From: a virus
Direction: 5' to 3' (one strand)
Length of the DNA stretch: 38,943 nucleotides
Virus record (IMG/VR): IMGVR_UViG_3300009443_000015
Location: 1 to 38,943 of that record
The notes under the pieces are model-generated. The model saw nothing but the letters and a program-made list of their open reading frames with translations, ran no database searches and was not told the DNA's origin. Position 1 is the first letter of the stretch, and the number at the start of each line of letters is the position of its first letter. Of this stretch, positions 29,719 through 36,532 are shown one piece after another. The position numbers were made by a program, and so were the translations under genes.

Positions 29719-30321
29719 ATGTTCGTACTTCCTACATTTGGATTAGGTGTAATCGCTAGTCCTACTGTATTACCAGGAACCTTTGATACAGCTACGCTTG
29801 AGAACGGACAAACGAATCTGGATAACACAAACATCCTTGCCTTTACCGTTCAACCGAGTAGAGACATATCCGCTGGAGATTCTATTACACTTGCTGGACT
29901 TACAGGATCACAAACAGCAGACAGCTCGTTAACTTTAAGCGGGTCAGGAGCATCTGTATTTGGTAGTGCTGGTTCTTGGACACAGTCAACAGGCACACTT
30001 GTACTTACAGTAGATACGGGTCAGACATTAAGCACAGGCTCAGATACTGTTATTACATTTAATCTTACCAACCCAGCTACCGTATCGAGTGGGGTGAGTG
30101 GCATTACATTATCTTCTAGTGGGTTCACACAAGCAAGTCTTAGTGGTACATTCTTGAACGCTGTTGATCTATTCAATGTAACGACAAGAGATACCGAGGC
30201 TAACATTAAAGCAAGCACACCAACTAATCCTAGCGGAGAAGTTAACATTGCTTATGGAACAGATACTAATGATTTTTATATTTGGGACGGAAGTGCCTGG
30301 TACATTTTCAATAACGACTAA
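29719..30321 (+). CDS. beta-sandwich adhesin-like protein, 200 aa
   Basis: After a short hydrophobic start (MFVLPTFGLGVIAS) the protein is Ser/Thr/Gly-rich with alternating strands (ISAGDSITLAGLTGSQTADS, TGTLVLTVDTGQTLSTGSDT, VITFNLTNPATVSSGVSGIT), resembling immunoglobulin-like surface domains. It ends with NIAYGTDTNDFYIWDGSAWY, which is echoed at the start of the next protein (YFETDTKNYIIYDGASWYGY). The shared YxxxDG.sWY element suggests that the two proteins belong to the same appendage. No enzymatic motif. Confidence 0.55.
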   Translation: MFVLPTFGLGVIASPTVLPGTFDTATLENGQTNLDNTNILAFTVQPSRDISAGDSITLAGLTGSQTADSSLTLSGSGASVFGSAGSWTQSTGTLVLTVDTGQTLSTGSDTVITFNLTNPATVSSGVSGITLSSSGFTQASLSGTFLNAVDLFNVTTRDTEANIKASTPTNPSGEVNIAYGTDTNDFYIWDGSAWYIFNND

Positions 30322-30326
30322 TAGCT

Positions 30327-31199
30327 ATGCCAACAACAATACCAACAACCACTTCATTCACTCGTCCAGGCTCGCCGTCTGCGGGTGATGCTTACTTTGA
30401 AACAGACACGAAGAACTACATCATCTACGATGGTGCGAGTTGGTACGGTTATAAATACGATGAAACGACTGCTTTTACAAATAGGTATAAGCTGGCTTTC
30501 GATGGAAGTGGGGATTACGCAAATACTGGTTATATATCAAGTTCTACTACTGGATTTAGTTACTCACTTTGGTGGAATACTACAAATACTAGTAGTAGTA
30601 TTACGCCTTTTAGTAACAATGGTACTGGGAATATAGCTTCATGGCTTAGACCGTCTAACGGTAATTTGTATATAATATTCAAAAGCGGTGGAACATCGCA
30701 TAATTTTTACCCTCAAACACCTGACAGCAATGCATACTCAACAACTAACAGTACAGGGTACAACAGAGATTTATGTGACGGTAATTGGCATCACATAGTA
30801 ATAACCTTTTCAGGTACTACCGTTAAAGTGTACACAGACGGAACGGAGTGGATAAGCGACACTTTAAACGCTAGTTATGCTGGTGGAGGTTCTGAGTATG
30901 TGATGGGAAGAAATGGAAATTCTAGCGGTTATTATATGAATGGGTCGGTGGATGAAATATCTACTTTTGAGTATGAGTTAACATCAACACAAGTGTCTGA
31001 TATTTATAATAGCGGCACTCCTGTTCATGTCGGAAGTTTTGGCTTAAATCTAAGTCCGAGTGGGTATTGGCGTGGCGGTGATAACGATAACGGAACAGGT
31101 TCTACAGTTACTGATTTAGGCAGTGGTGGAAATAACGCAACATTGAGCGGTAATGCAGCAATAGCAAGTATAGGAACAGGAGAGTCGATCTATGTATAA
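30327..31199 (+). CDS. LamG/concanavalin-like adhesin, 290 aa
   Basis: Residues 1-45 form an adaptor with GDAYFETDTKNYIIYDGASW. Residues about 53-230 match a laminin-G/concanavalin-type jelly roll: YKLAFDGSGDYANTGYISSS, FSYSLWWNT, then DGNWHHIVITFSGTTVKVYT, and GSVDEISTFEYELTSTQVSD followed by IYNSGTP, the classic closing strand of such domains. The fold usually binds carbohydrates, so this is a good candidate for recognising host surface glycans. It lies between exonuclease and portal, away from the main tail fibre gene. It overlaps the next gene by 8 bases. Confidence 0.75.
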   Translation: MPTTIPTTTSFTRPGSPSAGDAYFETDTKNYIIYDGASWYGYKYDETTAFTNRYKLAFDGSGDYANTGYISSSTTGFSYSLWWNTTNTSSSITPFSNNGTGNIASWLRPSNGNLYIIFKSGGTSHNFYPQTPDSNAYSTTNSTGYNRDLCDGNWHHIVITFSGTTVKVYTDGTEWISDTLNASYAGGGSEYVMGRNGNSSGYYMNGSVDEISTFEYELTSTQVSDIYNSGTPVHVGSFGLNLSPSGYWRGGDNDNGTGSTVTDLGSGGNNATLSGNAAIASIGTGESIYV

Positions 31200-31428
31200 T
31201 TCACACACTTATGTTATCATTGAGGCATCCGAGGTGGACTCTGTTGATTTTAATGAAGTAATAAACACTTCCAAAGAAATGCTTCGCTACTCACTAGATG
31301 GTATTAAAACATTCGTTAAGTACGAAGGCACACAACCATTCTTTCTGCTCGGTAAGACGGAGTACACACACGAAGAGATACTTACGATCTTGAGTGGTCC
31401 TGAGTGGACGAGCGAAGACGACATCTAA
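31192..31428 (+). CDS. hypothetical 78-aa protein before portal
   Basis: A small acidic protein (MYNSHTYVIIEASEVDSVDF, NEVINTSKEMLRYSLDGIKT, FVKYEGTQPFFLLGKTEYTH, EEILTILSGPEWTSEDDI). Proteins of the form 'yviid..ev..vdF..v...s.et.r.S.Dg...ivKw.g..P' are a recurrent small phage family linked to the structural block; function unknown to me. It overlaps the LamG protein gene and its stop is 5 bases before the portal ATG. Confidence 0.65.
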   Translation: MYNSHTYVIIEASEVDSVDFNEVINTSKEMLRYSLDGIKTFVKYEGTQPFFLLGKTEYTHEEILTILSGPEWTSEDDI

Positions 31429-31433
31429 ACGAT

Positions 31434-32999
31434 ATGCACGAAACAGCTCAAGGGCTATATCATAGCTTAGAGAACCAAAGGTGGTCTTTCTTGGATAGAG
31501 GTAGAACCTCATCTGAGTTGACACTTCCGTATGTCTTACCACCTGACGGTCACAGTCACGCTAGTAAGTACTACACACCGTACCAAGGTATAGGAGCTAG
31601 AGGTGTACTCAATCTAAGCAGTAAGTTATTACTGGCATTACTTCCACCTAACGCTCCCTTCTTTCGACTTGTTATAGATAAGTATGAGTTGGATAAAGCT
31701 AAGGAAGACATCGGAGTAGAAGGAGCAGAACAACTACGTACTGACTTAGAGAAAGCATTAGCTGATGTAGAGCGTAGTGTATCACAGGAAGTAGAAGTAC
31801 AGAACTTTAGGAACGGTATATTCCAAGCACTCAAGAACTTACTTGTTACTGGTAACTCTTTATTATACCTACCGGACGAAGGTGGTATGCGTGTCTTTAA
31901 ACTTGATCGTTATGTTATCAAGCGTGATCCAATGGGTAACGTTACACACATAGCTATTAAAGAAACTGTAGCTCCTATGATGCTCCCTGAGAGTGTTCGT
32001 GAGGAAGTATACAAGCAAGAGAAGGAAAACACTTGTGATCTATATACAGCGGTAGTACGAGAAGGAGATCACTTCAACGTTTATCAAGATGTCAAAGGTA
32101 TCCTCATTGAAGAAAGTGTGGGTAAGTATCCAATCGATAAGTCCCCATGGCTCCCTTTACGTTACACCCAGATTGATGGAGAGGACTACGGCAGAGGTTT
32201 TGTTGAAGAGTACATCGGAGACCTCAAGTCGTTGGAAGCACTTACAAAAGCTATCGTCGAAGGTAGTGCAGCGGCTGCTAAAGTATTGTTCATGGTCAAC
32301 CCGAACGGTACAACAAGATCGAGAACCTTAGCAGAAGCACCGAACGGAGCAATCGTACAAGGTAGTGAAGCAGATGTATCGGTGTTACAACTTAATAAGT
32401 TTAATGACTTCCGTACTGCTCAAGCTACTATGGCTGGCATAACAGATAGACTTAGCCAAGCTTTCCTACTTACATCAGGAGTAGTTAGAGATGCAGAACG
32501 AGTAACAGCTGAAGAGATACGTATGCTCAGTCAAGAGTTAGAAGCTGCATTAGGGGGTCTTTACTCTTTGTTATCACAGGAGCTACAGCTACCCATCGTT
32601 ACTAGGTTGATGGCTAAGATGTCTAAGGACAAGCGTCTACCTAAGATACCTAAAGATATTGTTAAGCCTACTATTGTTACTGGTGTTGAAGCTCTAGGTC
32701 GTGGTAATGATCTTAATAGATTAGATATGTTCCTGGCTGGAGCTAACCAAGTAGTAGGACCACAAGCTGTTACTCAATACTTAAACGTTAGTGATTACTT
32801 TAAACGTCGTGCTACTGCTCTAGGTATAGAGACTGAAGGCTTAATCAAGACGGAAGAAGAAATTCAACAAGCTATGCAGCAAGCTCAACAACAAGAGATG
32901 ATGATGAAGTTAGGCGGACCTGCTGTAGCACCTGCTATCAATGCTGCACAAGAGCAGTACATGGCAACCCAACAACAAGAACCACCTCAAGAGGAATAA
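31434..32999 (+). CDS. portal / head-tail connector protein (gp8-like)
   Basis: A 521-residue portal protein (T7 gp8 is 536 aa). Clear family segments: YTPYQGIGARGVLNLSSKLL, LKNLLVTGNSLLYLP, VIKRDPMGNV, IDGEDYGRGFVEEYIGDLKS, ERVTAEEIRMLSQELEAALG, LGGLYSLLSQELQLPIV, a Gln-rich C-terminus. It forms the dodecameric ring through which DNA is packaged. I chose ATG 31434, 5 bases after the preceding stop; a GTG at 31404 in frame would add 10 residues and overlap the preceding gene. The order portal, scaffold, capsid matches T7 apart from an insertion between the last two. Confidence 0.97.
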   Translation: MHETAQGLYHSLENQRWSFLDRGRTSSELTLPYVLPPDGHSHASKYYTPYQGIGARGVLNLSSKLLLALLPPNAPFFRLVIDKYELDKAKEDIGVEGAEQLRTDLEKALADVERSVSQEVEVQNFRNGIFQALKNLLVTGNSLLYLPDEGGMRVFKLDRYVIKRDPMGNVTHIAIKETVAPMMLPESVREEVYKQEKENTCDLYTAVVREGDHFNVYQDVKGILIEESVGKYPIDKSPWLPLRYTQIDGEDYGRGFVEEYIGDLKSLEALTKAIVEGSAAAAKVLFMVNPNGTTRSRTLAEAPNGAIVQGSEADVSVLQLNKFNDFRTAQATMAGITDRLSQAFLLTSGVVRDAERVTAEEIRMLSQELEAALGGLYSLLSQELQLPIVTRLMAKMSKDKRLPKIPKDIVKPTIVTGVEALGRGNDLNRLDMFLAGANQVVGPQAVTQYLNVSDYFKRRATALGIETEGLIKTEEEIQQAMQQAQQQEMMMKLGGPAVAPAINAAQEQYMATQQQEPPQEE

Positions 33000-33005
33000 C
33001 AAACA

Positions 33006-33776
33006 ATGGCTGAATTACACCGAGTAGAGATAAATGAGAAAGCACCAAGCGAAATCGAACCCGAAGAAGAAACCAACACCGAGAGCGAGGAACTACCGCA
33101 AGAGCAAAGCGACCGCCCGGAATGGCTCCCCGAAAAGTTCAAGAGTCCAGAGGATATGTCGAAAGCGTACTCCGAATTGGAAAAGAAACTTGGACAAAGT
33201 CCTGAAGAAGGTACGGAAGAGTCTGAACAAGTTGAAGAGAAAGCTAAGGACCAAGAAGAACAAACTGAAGAGAATACTAGTGAAGCATACCAAGCGGTTG
33301 CGGAGGCAAGTAAAGAGTTCTTTGAAAACGACGGTCAACTTAGTGAGGAAACTTATAACACTTTAGAGAAAGCTGGACTACCTAGAGACTTAGTAGATAG
33401 CTACGCCGCTGGTCAACAAGCATTGTTACAATCTGAAGAAGGACAAATCAAAAGCGTGGCTCAAGGGAACTACGAAGCGATGGCTGAGTGGGCGAACGAG
33501 AATTTACCACAGGAAGAAGTTGAAGCTTTTGACGAGGCCGTTACGGGTGGTACAGTTTCGCAAGCTAAGTTAGCAGTCCAAGGTCTTTACGCTCGCTATC
33601 AAAATGAGGTAGGAGCTAAGCCGAAGCTTACGCAAGGAGGAGTCAATGGTGCATCTACTATGCCTTTTCGTTCTATGCAAGAGCTTGCTCGTGCTCAGTC
33701 AGACCCCAGGTACAAGAGCGGTGATAAAGCTTATCACGAAGAGATTGACAGACGTTTGCAAGTAAGTAGTATTTAG
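33006..33776 (+). CDS. scaffolding/capsid assembly protein (gp9-like)
   Basis: A 256-residue, very acidic protein (T7 gp9 is 307 aa). The first 100 residues are Glu/Gln/Ser-rich with the conserved WLPEKFKSPEDMSKAYSELE segment typical of phage scaffolds. A helical middle and a C-terminal basic helix (RSMQELARAQSDPRYKSGDK, ending RRLQVSS) complete the pattern; in the family the C-terminal helix contacts the coat protein. It directs procapsid assembly and is lost at maturation. It lies 6 bases after the portal stop and is followed by a terminator. Confidence 0.93.
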   Translation: MAELHRVEINEKAPSEIEPEEETNTESEELPQEQSDRPEWLPEKFKSPEDMSKAYSELEKKLGQSPEEGTEESEQVEEKAKDQEEQTEENTSEAYQAVAEASKEFFENDGQLSEETYNTLEKAGLPRDLVDSYAAGQQALLQSEEGQIKSVAQGNYEAMAEWANENLPQEEVEAFDEAVTGGTVSQAKLAVQGLYARYQNEVGAKPKLTQGGVNGASTMPFRSMQELARAQSDPRYKSGDKAYHEEIDRRLQVSSI

Positions 33777-33802
33777 TTGTTCATTCATATATAGGTAGAG
33801 TT

Positions 33803-33844
33803 CCCCTAGCGTTGGTTATTGGTTTGCTGACGCTAGGGGTTTTT
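33803..33844 (+). terminator. intrinsic terminator after scaffold
   Basis: A perfect 10-bp stem CCCCTAGCGT / ACGCTAGGGG (33803-33812 and 33830-33839) with a 17-base loop, followed by TTTTT at 33840-33844. It separates scaffold from the membrane-protein pair, so these and the capsid probably need their own promoter or read-through. Confidence 0.85.
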
Positions 33845-33848
33845 CGTT

Positions 33849-34172
33849 ATGATGACTGTAATGAAAGAGTTAAACGAGAACACACAGGTTAAAGCTAACC
33901 TTGCATTTGTTGCTAAAGTAATAGGTATAGTCGGTACAGCTGTGTGGGGTTATAGCGTCCTGTGGAACAAGCTTAATACGTTAGACCTAGAGATCATGCG
34001 TATCAAACACGACGTAGAACTTAATGCGGAGTTCCGAGTGAAGTGGCCTAGAGGAGAGCTTGGTGCATTACCTGCTGATGCTACTCAAGATATGCGTTTA
34101 ATGTTCATGGAAAAGCAAGTAGGCAAACATGAAGAACTACTTGAGAACTTACGATACGGAGACTTAAAGTGA
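33849..34172 (+). CDS. single-pass membrane protein with periplasmic coiled coil (i-spanin candidate)
   Basis: A 107-residue protein with one membrane helix at about 18-38 (FVAKVIGIVGTAVWGYSVLW), then a helix (LNTLDLEIMRIKHDVELNAE), a conserved-looking FRVKWPRGELGALPADATQD segment and a C-terminal coiled coil. Proteins with the WPRGELGALPAD motif occur in other aquatic T7-like phages, with no proven function. The N-terminal anchor plus extended helix is the topology of an inner-membrane spanin. It lies one base before the holin-like gene that contains the lipoprotein frame, which supports a lysis role, by inference. Confidence 0.6.
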   Translation: MMTVMKELNENTQVKANLAFVAKVIGIVGTAVWGYSVLWNKLNTLDLEIMRIKHDVELNAEFRVKWPRGELGALPADATQDMRLMFMEKQVGKHEELLENLRYGDLK

Positions 34173-34173
34173 G

Positions 34174-34641
34174 ATGGGTGAGTTACTTATGTTATTTATC
34201 ACGGGCGGTGGCAGCACTGCTATGGGGGCGATTCTTAAAGGCGTGTTCGGATATGTCTTTGAAGCCAAACAGAACAAGCATGATCTTGAAATGGCGAGAG
34301 AGGCTCGTTCGTCTGATAATTTCCTTCGACTACAAGCTGAAATCGCTAAAGGAGGTACTGGTGAGTTTGTTTCTTTTACTCGTCGTATTCTTGCTGTTAT
34401 CGGGGTGTCTACGCTCTGTAGCTGTATCATCCTTTGCACCCTCTATCCCCAAGCAGAAATCGTTACCTTTACAAACGCAGACGGAGAAGGTGTCAACGAG
34501 TTCTTCTTTGGACTCATCAGTTTCCAAGCCCACCAAACACCGATCACCATCTCTTCTGGACACATCAGCCTTATGGGATGTACGGTAATATTGCCTTGTA
34601 TCTTAGGGTTTTACTTTGGTCCGAGTGGTCGAAGAGGTTGA
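34174..34641 (+). CDS. holin-like membrane protein
   Basis: A 155-residue protein. The N-terminus has a small-residue hydrophobic segment (about 8-28), followed by a charged helix (EAKQNKHDLEMAREARSSDN), then a membrane helix at about 70-91 (RRILAVIGVSTLCSCIILCT) and another at about 130-150 (ISLMGCTVILPCILGFYFGP), ending in a basic SGRRG. The combination of a charged helix before RRxLA and a closing GFYFGxS is seen in three-segment holin-like proteins of marine phages and gene-transfer agents. The second half also encodes the lipoprotein at 34361 in another frame. Function as a holin is plausible but unproven. Confidence 0.6.
   Translation: MGELLMLFITGGGSTAMGAILKGVFGYVFEAKQNKHDLEMAREARSSDNFLRLQAEIAKGGTGEFVSFTRRILAVIGVSTLCSCIILCTLYPQAEIVTFTNADGEGVNEFFFGLISFQAHQTPITISSGHISLMGCTVILPCILGFYFGPSGRRG
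34361..34588 (+). CDS. embedded lipoprotein, o-spanin (Rz1-like) candidate
   Basis: A 75-residue frame lying entirely inside the holin-like gene in another frame. It starts with GTG at 34361 preceded by a perfect AAAGGAGG (34348-34355) at 5-base spacing. The product begins MSLFLLLVVFLLLSGC: a short hydrophobic signal peptide with lipobox LSGC, so Cys16 would be acylated and the mature 60-residue chain would begin at it. The mature part is Ser/Pro/Lys-rich (about six prolines), as in short outer-membrane spanins such as lambda Rz1 and T7 gp18.7, which are also encoded in overlapping frames. It would bridge to an inner-membrane spanin, most likely the protein at 33849, to fuse the membranes at lysis. 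Confidence 0.7.
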   Translation: MSLFLLLVVFLLLSGCLRSVAVSSFAPSIPKQKSLPLQTQTEKVSTSSSLDSSVSKPTKHRSPSLLDTSALWDVR

Positions 34642-34811
34642 CAGTCAATCATTTTTCCTGTTTACTAATAGATAAATTTAATCGACAACTAGCAACAACT
34701 AGTCCCTCGACCCGCTGCGGCGGACAATCCTGTGAAGACGAACGAAGTGAAAGTCAAACGGTAATCAAATAACACACATTCACAACTAATTAACATAGGA
34801 GATCATATATT
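34642..34811. promoter_or_regulatory. capsid upstream region and leader
   Basis: This 170-base gap has no gene. It holds a small CCGC/GCGG hairpin without a T-run (around 34710-34725), an ACAACTAG direct repeat, and near its end CACATTCA (34775-34782), TTAACATAGGAGA and the start context ATATATTATG. AGGAG lies about 10 bases before the ATG. The ATAGGAGA piece resembles the initiation end of T7 promoters, and the CACATTCA-to-ATG layout repeats that of the 12778 gene. A phage promoter for the capsid is expected here. Confidence 0.45.
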
Positions 34812-35870
34812 ATGGCAAATGGAAATACTTCCCCCAGTCGTGTAGGTCTTATTGAAGGCGGATCAGATAACGATGCGTTGTTTCTCAAGAAGTTCAGCGG
34901 AGAAATTCTGCAAACCTTCGAGGAGTCTAACATCTTCAAACCTCTACACACAATCAGAACCATCGACAGCGGCAAGTCTGCACAGTTCCCAGTAACTGGA
35001 ATCGCTTCTGCTTCGTACCACACTCCCGGCGAAAACATTGCCGACGGTGGAAACAGCTACCTCAGCGACGTTAAGAAAAGCGAGAAGATCATCAACATCG
35101 ATAAGATGCTTGTTGCTTCTACTTTCTTGGCTAACATCGACGACGTAAAGAATCACTACGACATCCGCAGCGTTTACGCTAACGAGTTGGGTAAAGCTCT
35201 TGCCGTCCGTTTCGATACTGCTATCGCTAAAACATTCTTAGCTGCTGCTCGCGACTCTGCTAACCTTACAACTACTTCCGCGGGTTCTACCTACGATGTA
35301 GCTGGAGAAGCTTTCGGTCGTGGTAGCCTTGACCCAACTGCTGTTGATACCTTCACTGGTGCTCAGTTAGTAGGTGCTTTGTTTGCTGCTGCTCAAAGGC
35401 TTGACGAACAAGACGTTCCTTCTGACGGTCGTTTCTGCGTTCTTCGCCCTGCTGAATACTACAAGTTAGTAACAGGTGCTGACGCTTCTAACACCTTCAG
35501 CCTTACTTCTGTTATTAACTCCGACATCGGAGGTCAAGGAAGTATCGCTTCTGGTAACGTTCCACAAATCGCTGGTATCAGCCTCTACAAGTCCAACCAC
35601 CTCCCATCAACTGATTTGTCTGGTGGAACTGGAGTTGACGCTGGTAGTAGCAATGATGTATTCGGCGGTAACGGAGTAGGGTACGACGGAGACTTCCGTA
35701 ATACCTTCGGTATCGTTTCTCACAGTGCTGCTGTAGGAACCGTTAAGTTACTCGACTTGGCTACTGAGTCTGAATATCAGATTGAGCGTCAAGGTACATT
35801 GTTTGTTGCTAAGTATGCTATGGGTCACGGAATCCTCCGTCCTGAGTGTGCTATCGAACTAGCTTCGTAA
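34812..35870 (+). CDS. major capsid protein (gp10-like)
   Basis: A 352-residue coat protein of HK97-type fold, close to T7 gp10A (345 aa). Family segments: DNDALFLKKFSGEILQTFEE, IRTIDSGKSAQFPVTGIASA, YHTPGENI, INIDKMLVASTFLANIDDVK, HYDIRSVYANELGKALAVRF, and a Thr/Gly/Ser-rich loop before RNTFGIVSHSAAVGTVKLLD. Codons are biased to C-ending forms and the gene has its own leader and a strong terminator, consistent with very high expression. It is separated from the scaffold gene by the proposed lysis cassette, unlike T7. I see no evidence for a frameshifted 10B-type extension. Confidence 0.97.
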   Translation: MANGNTSPSRVGLIEGGSDNDALFLKKFSGEILQTFEESNIFKPLHTIRTIDSGKSAQFPVTGIASASYHTPGENIADGGNSYLSDVKKSEKIINIDKMLVASTFLANIDDVKNHYDIRSVYANELGKALAVRFDTAIAKTFLAAARDSANLTTTSAGSTYDVAGEAFGRGSLDPTAVDTFTGAQLVGALFAAAQRLDEQDVPSDGRFCVLRPAEYYKLVTGADASNTFSLTSVINSDIGGQGSIASGNVPQIAGISLYKSNHLPSTDLSGGTGVDAGSSNDVFGGNGVGYDGDFRNTFGIVSHSAAVGTVKLLDLATESEYQIERQGTLFVAKYAMGHGILRPECAIELAS

Positions 35871-35877
35871 CTCTTCT

Positions 35878-35930
35878 CTCGGTGTTGGGGAGGTCTGGAT
35901 TCGTTCCGCTCCCCTTCACTGAGTATTTTT
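35878..35930 (+). terminator. terminator after capsid (T-phi position)
   Basis: A two-part stem: CTCGGTG/CACTGAG (35878-35884 with 35917-35923, one G-T pair), a 2-by-2 internal TT/TT loop, then GGGGAG/CTCCCC (35887-35892 with 35909-35914), followed by TATTTTTA. In T7 the late terminator also lies directly after the capsid gene, limiting expression of the tail genes. Confidence 0.85.
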
Positions 35931-35946
35931 ATACTTATAACTTATC

Positions 35947-36525
35947 ATGGCTCTGACGACTAAACTAAACGCAGTAAATACAATGATCAGTGTTATCGGG
36001 GAAGCTCCTGTTAATACGTTAGGAGGTACAGCAGTACCCGTATCAGTCGTCCAAGCCGAAGCCGTACTCGACGAGACTAGTAAAGCTATACAGTCAGAGG
36101 GTTGGCATTTCAATACAGAGCACGAGTATCCACTTACTCCCGATGCTTCAACGTCTAAGATTAACCTACCAAGCAACACGCTAAGAGTAGACTTAGACCC
36201 AGAAATTTATACAGACAGCGATCCAGTACAACGTGGGCTTTTGTTATACGACAGAAAGAATCACACGGATGTATGGACGAAAGAGGTGAAAGCCTCTATT
36301 ACTTTTGATTTAGACTTCACGGATATACCCGAACAATTCCGTCATTACATAACAGTTAAAGCAGCTCGTATCTTTGCTAATAGATTCTTAGGTAGTAGAG
36401 AGATAGAAGGCTTTGCTTTAAGAGATGAGATAGAAGCTAAAGCACGTGCGATAGACAGCGACTCAGAGAATGCTGATCGTACAATATTTGACCACTACAG
36501 CGTACTTAGAGTTTTAGATAGATAG
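35947..36525 (+). CDS. tail tubular protein A (gp11-like)
   Basis: A 192-residue protein (T7 gp11 is 196 aa). Typical segments: LNAVNTMISVIGEAPVNTL near the start, AVLDETSKAIQSEGWHFNTE, and RHYITVKAARIFANRFLGSR in the C-terminal half, followed by acidic helices. It forms the ring between connector and nozzle. It begins 77 bases after the capsid stop, after the terminator, so it probably depends on read-through. The start is preceded by an A/T-rich ACTTATAACTTATC without a Shine-Dalgarno site. Confidence 0.93.
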   Translation: MALTTKLNAVNTMISVIGEAPVNTLGGTAVPVSVVQAEAVLDETSKAIQSEGWHFNTEHEYPLTPDASTSKINLPSNTLRVDLDPEIYTDSDPVQRGLLLYDRKNHTDVWTKEVKASITFDLDFTDIPEQFRHYITVKAARIFANRFLGSREIEGFALRDEIEAKARAIDSDSENADRTIFDHYSVLRVLDR

Positions 36526-36532
36526 TAGATAT

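Noticed and set aside
31404-31433. GTG start for the portal gene at 31404
   Set aside because: It overlaps the preceding gene by 25 bases; ATG 31434 lies 5 bases after that stop, the usual spacing in this genome. Not excluded entirely.
34434-34772. Third open frame across the lysis cassette into the capsid gap (112 codons)
   Set aside because: Composition is unnatural (Arg/His/Trp/Ser-rich), there is no ribosome-binding site, and two better supported frames use the same DNA.
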